From assembly GCA_910589115.1 (NCBI GenBank), contig CAJUSB010000029.1, forward strand, positions 1 to 31,489: DNA of 31,489 nucleotides. The letters run 5' to 3'. Source of the DNA: an uncultured Clostridia bacterium (GTDB lineage: Bacteria > Bacillota > Clostridia > Oscillospirales > Butyricicoccaceae). Shown here piece by piece: positions 24,866-31,301 of this stretch. The position numbers were made by a program, and so were the translations under genes. The notes beneath the pieces were generated by a model that had not been told where the DNA came from, made no database searches, and saw only the letters and a list, made by a program, of their open reading frames with translations. Numbering within the stretch: position 1 is the first letter of the stretch; each line of letters begins with the position of its first letter.

Positions 24866-25678
24866 ATGTATCAGAAATTGAAAACCTGTTTGGAAAGTGT
24901 TCGTGCAAAAACCGATTTCCAGCCTGCCGCAGGTCTGGTGTTAGGTTCCGGATTGGGCGATTATGCGGACGGGATCAAGGTGATCCAAACCATTGATTAC
25001 GCAGAAATCGAAGGGTTTCCTCGTTCGACAGTCAAGGGGCATAAGGGCCGTTTCGTATTTGGCCGGGTTGGAACCGTTCCGGTAGTGATTATGCAGGGCC
25101 GGGTTCACTATTATGAAGGCTATCCTATGTCTGATGTGGTTCTGCCTGTCCGGCTGATGGGTCTGCTCGGCATCAAAACGCTGGTACTGACCAATGCCGC
25201 CGGGGGAATCAATCCCGATTTCCGTCCCGGGGATTTCATGATGATTACTGACCATATTACGACCGGAGTTCCCAGCCCGTTAATCGGTGCGAACCCGAAT
25301 CCGCTTGGCCCGCGTTTCCCCGATATGAGCGAAGTCTACAGCAAACGCTTGCAGCAAGTCATCCGCACCTGTGCCGAGGAATGTGCCATTTCCCTAAAAG
25401 AGGGTGTATATGTACAGCTGACCGGGCCGAACTATGAGACCCCTGCCGAAATCCGTATGTGCCGGGGCTGGGGCGGGGATGCCGTCGGCATGAGCACCGC
25501 CTGCGAAGCAATGGCCGCCCGTCATATGGGGCTTGAGGTTTGCGGCATTTCCTGCATTACAAACCTTGCCGCGGGATTGTCACAAGTACAGCTCGACCAT
25601 AAAGAAGTGCAAGAAACCGCTGACCGCGTGTCCGGTGATTTCAAAAAGCTGATCACCGCTGTCATCGAAAAATTATAA
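24866..25678 (+). CDS. punA: Purine-nucleoside phosphorylase (trimeric type)
   Basis: The 270-residue protein has motifs of trimeric PNP: LGSGLG (residues 26-31), KGHKGRF (57-63), HYYEGYP (81-87), TNAAGGIN (109-116), GPNYETPAEIR (187-197), VGMST (207-211) and the base-recognising Asn233 in ITNLAAG. It cleaves purine ribo- and deoxyribonucleosides (mainly of guanine and hypoxanthine) with phosphate. ATG 24866 is chosen because AAGGTGG lies nine bases upstream; a GTG at 24854 is in frame but lacks spacing. It lies 16 bases after deoC. I see no T-tailed terminator for the plus strand after it. Confidence 0.95.
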   Translation: MYQKLKTCLESVRAKTDFQPAAGLVLGSGLGDYADGIKVIQTIDYAEIEGFPRSTVKGHKGRFVFGRVGTVPVVIMQGRVHYYEGYPMSDVVLPVRLMGLLGIKTLVLTNAAGGINPDFRPGDFMMITDHITTGVPSPLIGANPNPLGPRFPDMSEVYSKRLQQVIRTCAEECAISLKEGVYVQLTGPNYETPAEIRMCRGWGGDAVGMSTACEAMAARHMGLEVCGISCITNLAAGLSQVQLDHKEVQETADRVSGDFKKLITAVIEKL

Positions 25679-25702
25679 CTCACCAAACCTCAAAAATCCC
25701 CT

Positions 25703-25736
25703 AAAAAACGGTACTGAATTGCCTAATTCAGTACCG
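25703..25736 (-). terminator. Intrinsic terminator for pyrC transcription
   Basis: CGGTACTGAATT (25709-25720) and AATTCAGTACCG (25725-25736) form a perfect 12-bp stem with a 4-base loop. The T-run is on the minus strand only (complement of 25703-25708). Minus-strand transcription from pyrC would therefore cross repeat copy F before stopping here. Confidence 0.8.
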
Positions 25737-25763
25737 CACCCAAAAATATACCGCATGAAACCA

Positions 25764-25945
25764 CCCCGCCCGCCGTCCTTTTGGCGGGCGGGGCACTGCG
25801 CATAAACGAGTAAAGACGCACCAATCCCCGCCTCAGCGGAGATAAAGTTTTTACTCGATTTTTTTACAAAAAAATCGCGGGTGCAGGGCAGCGCCCTGCC
25901 GTACCCCAGCGCCCTGCCGTACCCCAGCGCCCTGCCGTACCCCTC
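25764..25945 (-). repeat. Dispersed modular intergenic repeat, copy F (AT-palindrome subtype)
   Basis: Read on the minus strand, about 20 bases after the pyrC stop, come three 18-base tandem units (25889-25942, plus-strand unit CAGCGCCCTGCCGTACCC). Then an AT palindrome CGATTTTTTT-AC-AAAAAAATCG (25856-25877), GAGTAAAAACTTTAT, and the terminal hairpin CCCCGCCCGCC/GGCGGGCGGGG (25764-25774, 25783-25793). It shares the AT core with copy E; the CGCCTGCGGG box is degenerate. Confidence 0.82.
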
Positions 25946-25962
25946 GTATCCCGCAGGATTGC

Positions 25963-27237
25963 CTATGCAAAGCGGCCCGTGACCGTGCTCCCGAAAATGG
26001 TGCCGCATACCACGCCAGTGAAAGGCATTCCGGTGTATGGGGTGTTAGAGGCCTTTGACTGGTAACTGCTGTAAGTGATTGGCTGGTCCCAGTCCAGCAG
26101 GACAAGCTCCGCATGGTTTCCTGCCAAAATCCCCTTGCCGGTCAATCCGTAGATTTGTGCCGGGTTTCGGCTCATCTTCTCCAGCAGCTGCATTCTTGTA
26201 AGCCGTCCCGGCTGCACAAGCCAAGTGTTGCATACAGAAAATGCCGTTTCCAAACCAATAATGCCGGATGGGGCCTTGGCCCATTCGCGGGCCTTCTCAG
26301 CCGCAGTGTGCGGTGCATGATCCGTTGCTATCATGTCTATCGTGCCGTCCGCAAGCCCTTCCACGATTGCCTGCCGGTCGCGCTCCGTGCGAAGCGGCGG
26401 GTTCATCCGTGCATATGTGCCGTGCTTCAATACCGCTTCCTCCGTCAGGCTTAGATGGTGCGGCGTTGCCTCACAGTAAACAGCCGCGCCTGACGCTTTC
26501 GCCCGCCGGATCAGCTCGACCGACCCAGCCGACGAAATATGCTGGAATACCACCCGCGCACCGGTTTCACAGGCAAGTGCAATGTCACGTTCTACCATGC
26601 ATTCCTCCGAACAAGGGTCAGCACCAGGTACACCCAGCCGCTCCGCAGCTGCCGAACCCGCATTTACCCCCGGCGAACCAAGCAGCACCGGGTCCTCCTC
26701 ATGAAAAGAAAGCAGTACATCCTGCCGGACCGCTTCCTCCATGGCCCGCCGCGCTAATACTGCGTCGGTCAGGTTGATTCCATCATCAGTGAAGCCCGCC
26801 GCACCTGCCTGCCGCAACGCTGCAAAGTCCGTCAGCTCTCCACCGCGCAGCCCCTTCGTGATTGCACACGCCTGCAAAATATGGACGTTCTGCACCTGCG
26901 CCGCCCTGCGGTAAACCGTTTCCAACGTGTCTATACTGTCGCAGGACGGGACAGTGTTTGCCATACAAACAACGGTCGTAAAACCGCCCGCCGCAGCTGC
27001 TTTCGCCCCGCTGAAAATATCTTCTTTTTCCGTCTGCCCCGGGTCTCGGAAATGCACATGCGTATCAATTAGCCCAGGGGCTGCCGTCAGTCCCGTAAGG
27101 TCAATCATCCGCACACCAGACACTTGAATCCCAGCTTCTACACGGGCAATGCATCCCGTGTCATCTATCAGAATATCTCGTATCTCGTCCAGGCCGGTAA
27201 ATGGGTCCAGAATATGTCCATTTTTGAGTAAAAGCAT
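25963..27237 (-). CDS. pyrC: Dihydroorotase, class I
   Basis: The 424-residue amidohydrolase carries DTHVHFRDPGQ (metal ligands His60 and His62, substrate Arg64), Asp151 in FTDDGINL, His179 in SFHEED, His233 in FQHISSAGS, and the catalytic Asp306 in ATDHAPH. These are the class I (PyrC of Firmicutes) positions, with Asp151 bridging the metals. It cyclises carbamoyl-aspartate to dihydroorotate in de novo pyrimidine synthesis. No other pyr gene lies next to it in the window. It starts at ATG 27237 behind AAGGAGGG, 14 bases after the upstream membrane-protein gene, so the two are co-transcribed. It converges on the salvage genes. Confidence 0.95.
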   Translation of the reverse strand: MLLLKNGHILDPFTGLDEIRDILIDDTGCIARVEAGIQVSGVRMIDLTGLTAAPGLIDTHVHFRDPGQTEKEDIFSGAKAAAAGGFTTVVCMANTVPSCDSIDTLETVYRRAAQVQNVHILQACAITKGLRGGELTDFAALRQAGAAGFTDDGINLTDAVLARRAMEEAVRQDVLLSFHEEDPVLLGSPGVNAGSAAAERLGVPGADPCSEECMVERDIALACETGARVVFQHISSAGSVELIRRAKASGAAVYCEATPHHLSLTEEAVLKHGTYARMNPPLRTERDRQAIVEGLADGTIDMIATDHAPHTAAEKAREWAKAPSGIIGLETAFSVCNTWLVQPGRLTRMQLLEKMSRNPAQIYGLTGKGILAGNHAELVLLDWDQPITYSSYQSKASNTPYTGMPFTGVVCGTIFGSTVTGRFA

Positions 27238-27251
27238 TGCATCTGCCCTCC

Positions 27252-27740
27252 TTATAACAGGCTAAGCGCCCCGATTACAGCAGTCGAACCCAGTGTCATA
27301 ATCAATCCGGCAGTGATAACCCCGGCCGCAATCGCCAGAAATGCCCGGCCACGATTCATTTTCAGCAGCGTCGCAATGACCGAACCCGACCACGCTCCCG
27401 TACCAGGCACCGGAATTGCCACAAACAAAAATAAACCCCACTGCGCATATTTTGTTACCTGTGCGCTTTTGCTGACGAGCTTATTTTGATACCATAACGA
27501 GAATTTACTCAAAAGGGGCAGCTTTTCCAGCCATTTCAGAATCTTTGCACCAAACAGCAGCACAAAAGGGATCGGCAGCAAATTGCCTACATAACAGATC
27601 GCAAGCACCTCCAGCCAGGGCATCCCAAGCCCAAGCCCAAGCGGTACCGCGCCGCGCAGCTCCACCAGCGGCACCATCGAAATGATAAACAGTGCAGTTT
27701 CCCGCCCCGCGCCAAGCAGCCATTGAAAAATTCCTTCCAT
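27252..27740 (-). CDS. COG2426-type small membrane protein (putative small multidrug export protein)
   Basis: The 162-residue protein has about four hydrophobic segments (about residues 10-30, 38-65, 98-118 and 132-160) and the motifs VPLVELRGAVPLGLGLG near the N-terminus and AIPVPGTGAWSGS (about 110-122). These Arg- and Pro-containing re-entrant-like motifs are typical of the family annotated 'small multi-drug export protein', related to DedA transporters. The export annotation is weakly supported in general; a lipid or small-molecule transport role is as likely. It starts at ATG 27740 behind GAGGTG, and is followed by pyrC 14 bases on. Confidence 0.82.
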   Translation of the reverse strand: MEGIFQWLLGAGRETALFIISMVPLVELRGAVPLGLGLGMPWLEVLAICYVGNLLPIPFVLLFGAKILKWLEKLPLLSKFSLWYQNKLVSKSAQVTKYAQWGLFLFVAIPVPGTGAWSGSVIATLLKMNRGRAFLAIAAGVITAGLIMTLGSTAVIGALSLL

Positions 27741-27841
27741 GAAACACCTCGTAAAACTTGATTACCCGTAAATCTAAATGTTTGATTCCCGCCTCAAAAC
27801 GACTATAAATCTGCTCCGCTGTAAGCGCCCCCCTCTTCTTT

Positions 27842-27878
27842 GAAAAGACAAAAGCGGCCAGCTATGCTGGCTGACCGC
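27842..27878 (-). terminator. Intrinsic terminator after cardiolipin synthase
   Basis: On the minus strand GCGG-TCA-GCCAGC, ATA, GCTGGC-CGC form a stem with a small internal loop (27854-27878), followed by TTTTGTCTTTT. It ends transcription about 55 bases after the cls stop. Confidence 0.7.
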
Positions 27879-27934
27879 ATGGATAAACGCAAACCGCAAA
27901 CAGAAAAATTCGCCGCACCGGCTTTGAAGAACCG

Positions 27935-29485
27935 CTAAAGCATCGGTGCGAACAGCCGCAGCACAGAGGCCGCGATTGATGTCGGCCACGAAACCCGCCG
28001 CAGCCATTCCTCATCAATCTCGCGGCTGACTGCCATAATTTCGTCAATATCTTCCTTTGCCTGCATGACAACATCATTCGCGTAAAAAACGGTGCCGCAC
28101 TCAAAGTGCATATAAAACGAACGGAAATCCATATTCATCGTGCCAACAATCGCTATTTCATCATCGGCAACAATCATTTTTGCGTGCAGGAAGCCCGGAC
28201 GGTATTCATACAGCCGCACCCCCGCGCGGTAAAGCTGCGGATAAAAAGAACGGGTTACCATATACACTAGTTTTTTATCGGGAATGCCCGGCATGAGAAT
28301 ACGCACATCGACACCCGATTTCGCAGCAACCGAAAGTGCAGTCAGCATTTCGTTATCCAGTACCAGATACGGCGTTGTGATATATACATACCGCCGCGCG
28401 GTTGAAATCATCTGCATATACACGGCTTCCCCGACATTATCCTGATCAAGCGGCGAATCCCCGAACGGCTGAATATAACCAGCCGCAGGCTGTACAAGAG
28501 AAGGTCGGTAAAGTGTCGTATCCGCCGGAATCTTTTCGCCTGTGCTGAACTCCCACAGCTGCAAAAACATCAGTGTTGCATTAAACGTTGCATCACCGCG
28601 CATACACACGCCGGTATCCTTCCAGTGGCCGAAACGTATGATATGATTGATATACTCATCCGCAAGGTTAATGCCGCCCATATAGCTTACGTCACCATCA
28701 ATCACACAGATTTTCCGGTGGTCGCGGTTATTCAAATAGGTGTTGAGCGTCGGTACAAAACGATTAAAACGAACGGCACGCACGCCGCGTGACAGCAAGT
28801 ATTGGTCATAACCGCTCGGCAGCTTGCCCATGGTTCCAGCATCATCATAAATCAGACGCACATCGACCCCTGCGGCAGCCTTTTCTGAAAGGATGTCCAG
28901 AATAGAGTCCCACATCAAGCCGGGCTCGATAATGAAATACTCTAAAAAAATAAATTTTTTCGCCTTTGGCAACTCCTGCACCAGCGAATGAAAGAAATCC
29001 TCACCCAGCGGGAAATATTCTGCACTGGTATTTGTCCATGCAGGCATACCGGTAATATTTTCAATATAACGGCACTTGCCTGCATGACGCGCGGCCTCAG
29101 CGCACAACTGTTCGGAAGCAGGCTGCCGTGCCGCATCATCAAAGCGCGGCCTGCGCGGCGTAAACCGATGGCGGAGCTTTGCCTGATTAAACGGCGTATT
29201 CCCCCAAAGCAGATAAAAAATACCGCCAAACAATGGGAATATTAAAATAATGACGATCCAGGCCGTTTTATATGCCGGATTATCGTTCTTCCGCATCAGC
29301 CAAACGACCATGATGACGCTCACCCAGGTGAACACCGTAACCAGGCTGCGCCACCGTCCGGTCAGCTGCGTAAGCAGGAAGAGGAAGCCCGCCGCTTGGA
29401 ATAAAATAAGCAGTCCGCCAATCAAGCGGCGGTCACTGAGCAGACGGCCAAGGCGGCGGCGTACACGTGGTTTGATGGGTTTCAT
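27935..29485 (-). CDS. cls: Cardiolipin synthase
   Basis: The 516-residue phospholipase-D-type enzyme has two N-terminal membrane segments plus a third hydrophobic stretch (about residues 20-42, 48-65, 73-95) and two HKD motifs: HRKICVID (His256, Lys258, Asp263) and HAKMIVAD (His434, Lys436, Asp441). It joins two phosphatidylglycerol molecules to make cardiolipin and glycerol at the membrane. Length and layout match the ClsA-like enzymes of Firmicutes. The start ATG 29485 follows GGGGGAGG. It has its own promoter and terminator, so it is probably transcribed alone. Confidence 0.94.
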   Translation of the reverse strand: MKPIKPRVRRRLGRLLSDRRLIGGLLILFQAAGFLFLLTQLTGRWRSLVTVFTWVSVIMVVWLMRKNDNPAYKTAWIVIILIFPLFGGIFYLLWGNTPFNQAKLRHRFTPRRPRFDDAARQPASEQLCAEAARHAGKCRYIENITGMPAWTNTSAEYFPLGEDFFHSLVQELPKAKKFIFLEYFIIEPGLMWDSILDILSEKAAAGVDVRLIYDDAGTMGKLPSGYDQYLLSRGVRAVRFNRFVPTLNTYLNNRDHRKICVIDGDVSYMGGINLADEYINHIIRFGHWKDTGVCMRGDATFNATLMFLQLWEFSTGEKIPADTTLYRPSLVQPAAGYIQPFGDSPLDQDNVGEAVYMQMISTARRYVYITTPYLVLDNEMLTALSVAAKSGVDVRILMPGIPDKKLVYMVTRSFYPQLYRAGVRLYEYRPGFLHAKMIVADDEIAIVGTMNMDFRSFYMHFECGTVFYANDVVMQAKEDIDEIMAVSREIDEEWLRRVSWPTSIAASVLRLFAPML

Positions 29486-29535
29486 ACGGCCCTCCCCCTC
29501 AAAATATGCAAATGTGACAAAAGAGTCTATTTACT

Positions 29536-29564
29536 ATAGTATCCGAATCAGGGGTAAAAGTCAA
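29536..29564 (-). promoter_or_regulatory. cls promoter
   Basis: On the minus strand TTGACT (29564-29559) and TACTAT (29541-29536) are 17 bases apart, about 45 bases before the cls start. The remaining intergenic DNA to 29720 shows no further gene. Confidence 0.7.
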
Positions 29565-29720
29565 TGAAACAGATGTAAAAATTTTGGAACCTGTATTCAC
29601 AAAACGGCAGTCTGACGGCATCAAAACCATGCTGACGCGGCCGGCAGTTTGTAAATACGGTTTCATATAGTACGCATAAAGGCAGAGGACAGATCACCTG
29701 CCCCCTGTCGCTTTTTCTTT

Positions 29721-30035
29721 TTAAGACACGTTTCCGTGCGCTGCTGGATGTACTTTCGGTTTTTTCGCGGCGCAGGCCTTTTTCCCGGTGGCACAGGCGC
29801 ATTTCTTTTTCGTCGCTGCTGTTTGCTTTTCGTATTCGCTCCACAGCGCGTCGGCTAATGTACAGCGTTCCCAGTCGCCGCAGCAGAAATCGACCCAATA
29901 ACGTACCCGGCTCATCTGGGTCGGGAAATTCATTTCCAGTTCATCCGCTCCCGTTGTATCGGCTCCACCCATCAGGCAGACCAGCTTTGCCTTCTTGGTC
30001 CGCCCGTAGAATGGGCACATCGGCGCGCGCGGCAT
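29721..30035 (-). CDS. Small Cys-containing CPFY protein, phage-like
   Basis: This 104-residue protein starts MPRAPMCPFYGRTKKAKLVC and continues with FCCGDWERCTLADALWSEYEK. Its cysteines (CPFY, LVC, FCCG, RC) suggest metal binding. Short proteins opening with a CPFY motif and ending in a KxYE helix are common near early regions of Clostridia prophages and conjugative elements, from memory rather than a search; function unknown. The C-terminus is a low-complexity Lys/Cys/Ala tail (TKKKCACATGKKACAAKK). I chose ATG 30035 because GGAGG lies seven bases upstream and the stop of a small leader ORF overlaps it (TAATG). The frame is open back to 30263, so a longer form is possible. Confidence 0.6.
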   Translation of the reverse strand: MPRAPMCPFYGRTKKAKLVCLMGGADTTGADELEMNFPTQMSRVRYWVDFCCGDWERCTLADALWSEYEKQTAATKKKCACATGKKACAAKKPKVHPAAHGNVS

Positions 30036-30142
30036 TACTGCACCTCCGCGAGGACGCTCATGCATCCTGCTTCCCGCATTTGGATTCTCTGCTTCGTGCC
30101 GCCTGCCAGGCTGCCCCGGACGCTTCTTCTGCTCTGCATCAT
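30035..30142 (-). CDS. Possible 35-residue leader ORF coupled to the CPFY gene
   Basis: ATG 30142 is preceded at eight bases by a perfect AGGAGG box (30151-30156), the best ribosome binding site in this region. The ORF runs MMQSRRSVRGSLAGGTKQ… for 35 codons and stops at TAA, whose last base is the A of the next ATG (TAATG). The product is basic and matches nothing I know. The strong box and the overlap suggest real translation and coupling, but a chance ORF cannot be excluded. Confidence 0.42.
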   Translation of the reverse strand: MMQSRRSVRGSLAGGTKQRIQMREAGCMSVLAEVQ

Positions 30143-30257
30143 TTACGTATCCTCCTGTTTTCCACCGTGCCGGCATCCCTAGTTCCTTTCCCTGAAAACT
30201 CTTTTTTAGTTTTTCATTTACACAAATTGTGAACTTTCTGTAAAAGTCCCTCTTATC

Positions 30258-30288
30258 GGACACTTTATTTGTTATAATAATAGTGTCC
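30258..30288. promoter_or_regulatory. Inverted repeat in the leader of the CPFY transcript
   Basis: GGACACT (30258-30264) and AGTGTCC (30282-30288) flank an AT-rich spacer of 17 bases holding TATAAT on the plus strand. No matching -35 was found. It could be an operator or a weak RNA stem. Confidence 0.35.
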
Positions 30289-30366
30289 CATCAGCGCTCT
30301 GGAAAATTCTTCAACCCATGCAAATATAATTAGAAAGGGGGGATTCCAACTTTTTTTAACAACCCG

Positions 30367-30382
30367 GTTGAAAGATTCAAAC
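30367..30382. promoter_or_regulatory. Operator-like site 1
   Basis: GTTGAAAGATTCAAAC is an imperfect palindrome; its reverse complement matches site 2 at all but two central bases. It overlaps the -35 box of the rightward promoter (30368-30373), a suitable place for repression. Confidence 0.6.
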
Positions 30383-30396
30383 AAATGTGCTATCAT
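30368..30396 (+). promoter_or_regulatory. Rightward promoter toward the XRE–ImmA/IrrE genes
   Basis: TTGAAA (30368-30373) and TATCAT (30391-30396) are 17 bases apart. Transcription would start near 30403 and cross the leftward promoter before reaching the GTG start at 30545. Confidence 0.55.
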
Positions 30397-30428
30397 GAAT
30401 AGTGCGAACAATCATGCTTTACAATTCA

Positions 30429-30444
30429 GTTTGAACATTTCAAC
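30429..30444. promoter_or_regulatory. Operator-like site 2
   Basis: GTTTGAACATTTCAAC is site 1 in reverse orientation apart from two central bases. It lies just downstream of the leftward -10 box, over the predicted start region, and its centre is 62 bases from site 1. Confidence 0.6.
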
Positions 30445-30455
30445 TCCATAATTAC

Positions 30456-30484
30456 ATTATAGTACAAATAACTAAACTTGTCAA
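30456..30484 (-). promoter_or_regulatory. Perfect-consensus leftward promoter
   Basis: On the minus strand TTGACA (30484-30479) and TATAAT (30461-30456) are separated by 17 bases. It would transcribe a leader of about 300 bases before the small ORFs at 30142 and 30035. It lies between operator-like sites 2 and 3. Confidence 0.8.
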
Positions 30485-30493
30485 TCCTACGAA

Positions 30494-30509
30494 GTCGGAA
30501 TATTCAAAC
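30494..30509. promoter_or_regulatory. Operator-like site 3
   Basis: GTCGGAATATTCAAAC shares the TTCAAAC arm of site 1 exactly and the other arm at five of seven positions. It lies just upstream of the leftward -35 box, its centre 65 bases from site 2. Confidence 0.5.
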
Positions 30510-30544
30510 TTGTTTGTTATGCACAAAAGCAAAGGAGGATATAT

Positions 30545-30889
30545 GTGTTTTTCGACAGGTTTCAAGAGCTGTGCAGGCTTCGTGGGGTCACACCGACCCG
30601 TGCGGCGCAGGAAGCAAAGGTAAACAAATCCACAGTCACCTATTGGAAGCAGCATCCAGAGTCAAAGCCGACGGGACAAACAGCGCAGCGGCTGTGCGAC
30701 TATTTTGGTGTTACGATGAGTGAGTTATATGGTGAACAGCCTATTGAGCAGGCGGTACCGGAGAAGGCCACAGAGGAGGCGCTGCGTTTTGCATTATTTG
30801 GCGGCACGGAAGGGATTACGGATGAAATGTATGATGAAGTAAAGCGTTTTGCCCAATTTGTAAAGGAGCGTGAACGAGATAAAAAGTGA
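30545..30889 (+). CDS. XRE-family repressor-like protein
   Basis: The 114-residue protein has a Cro/CI helix-turn-helix in residues 4-62 (RFQELCRLRGVTPTRAAQEA, then NKSTVTYWKQ and CDYFGVTMSELYG). A short C-terminal helical part follows (ITDEMYDEVKRFAQFVKERE). This is the usual form of repressors of prophages and conjugative elements in Clostridia. GTG 30545 is six bases after AGGAGG; an ATG three bases upstream is in another frame. It overlaps the ImmA/IrrE gene by 20 bases. It is the natural candidate to bind the three operator-like sites upstream. Confidence 0.85.
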   Translation: MFFDRFQELCRLRGVTPTRAAQEAKVNKSTVTYWKQHPESKPTGQTAQRLCDYFGVTMSELYGEQPIEQAVPEKATEEALRFALFGGTEGITDEMYDEVKRFAQFVKERERDKK

Positions 30890-31298
30890 TTTTTTCAGCA
30901 TAGCGGAGCAGAGCGGCCATGAAATAATATACTTTCCGCTGCCTGAGACAAAGAGTGTCTCTGTACCGAACGGGCAGACGGGATGCATAGGGCTGGACCC
31001 ATCGCTGTACGGGAAGGAGCTTCGCACGCGGCTGGCGCATGAACTTGGGCACTGTGAATATGGTGGATTTTACACCCGGCTGTCGCCGCTTGACACGGTA
31101 GGGCGGCATGAATACCGTGCGAACAAATGGGCGGTTGAGCGTGCGATACCATTTGACGAGCTGGAAACGGCAATCAAGCGCGGATACACCGATCTATGTG
31201 ATTTATCAGATTATTTTGATGTAACAGAAGAGATGGTACAATTTGCGCTGACATATTATTTTGACCGCCGCGGCTACAGGCTGTCCTCGTCCAGCTGA
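30870..31298 (+). CDS. ImmA/IrrE-family metallopeptidase
   Basis: The 142-residue protein contains the zinc-protease motif HELGH (residues 57-61, in LAHELGHCEYGG) and the third-ligand helix with Glu81 in HEYRANKWAVE. These match the ImmA/IrrE (COG2856) family. In Bacillus ICEBs1, ImmA cleaves the XRE repressor ImmR to derepress the element; here the gene overlaps an XRE repressor-like gene, so the same relation is inferred. The start is placed at GTG 30870, inside the preceding gene; the GGAG box is very close to it, so translation may depend on coupling. Repeat copy G follows within four bases of the stop. Confidence 0.88.
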   Translation: MNEIKSDFFSIAEQSGHEIIYFPLPETKSVSVPNGQTGCIGLDPSLYGKELRTRLAHELGHCEYGGFYTRLSPLDTVGRHEYRANKWAVERAIPFDELETAIKRGYTDLCDLSDYFDVTEEMVQFALTYYFDRRGYRLSSSS

Positions 31299-31301
31299 CC
31301 T

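Noticed and set aside
29590..29660. Terminator hairpin between the CPFY gene and cls
   Set aside because: The two CGGCAG-containing segments are direct rather than inverted repeats, so they do not pair. No T-tailed stem was found.
30452..30655. 67-codon minus-strand frame across the XRE start
   Set aside because: It has no ribosome binding site, is antisense to the helix-turn-helix coding region and crosses the operator region.
29721..31298. Complete prophage or integrative element
   Set aside because: Only a CPFY protein, an XRE repressor and ImmA/IrrE are seen. There is no integrase, attachment site pair, or structural or transfer gene within the window, so only a switch-like module can be claimed.
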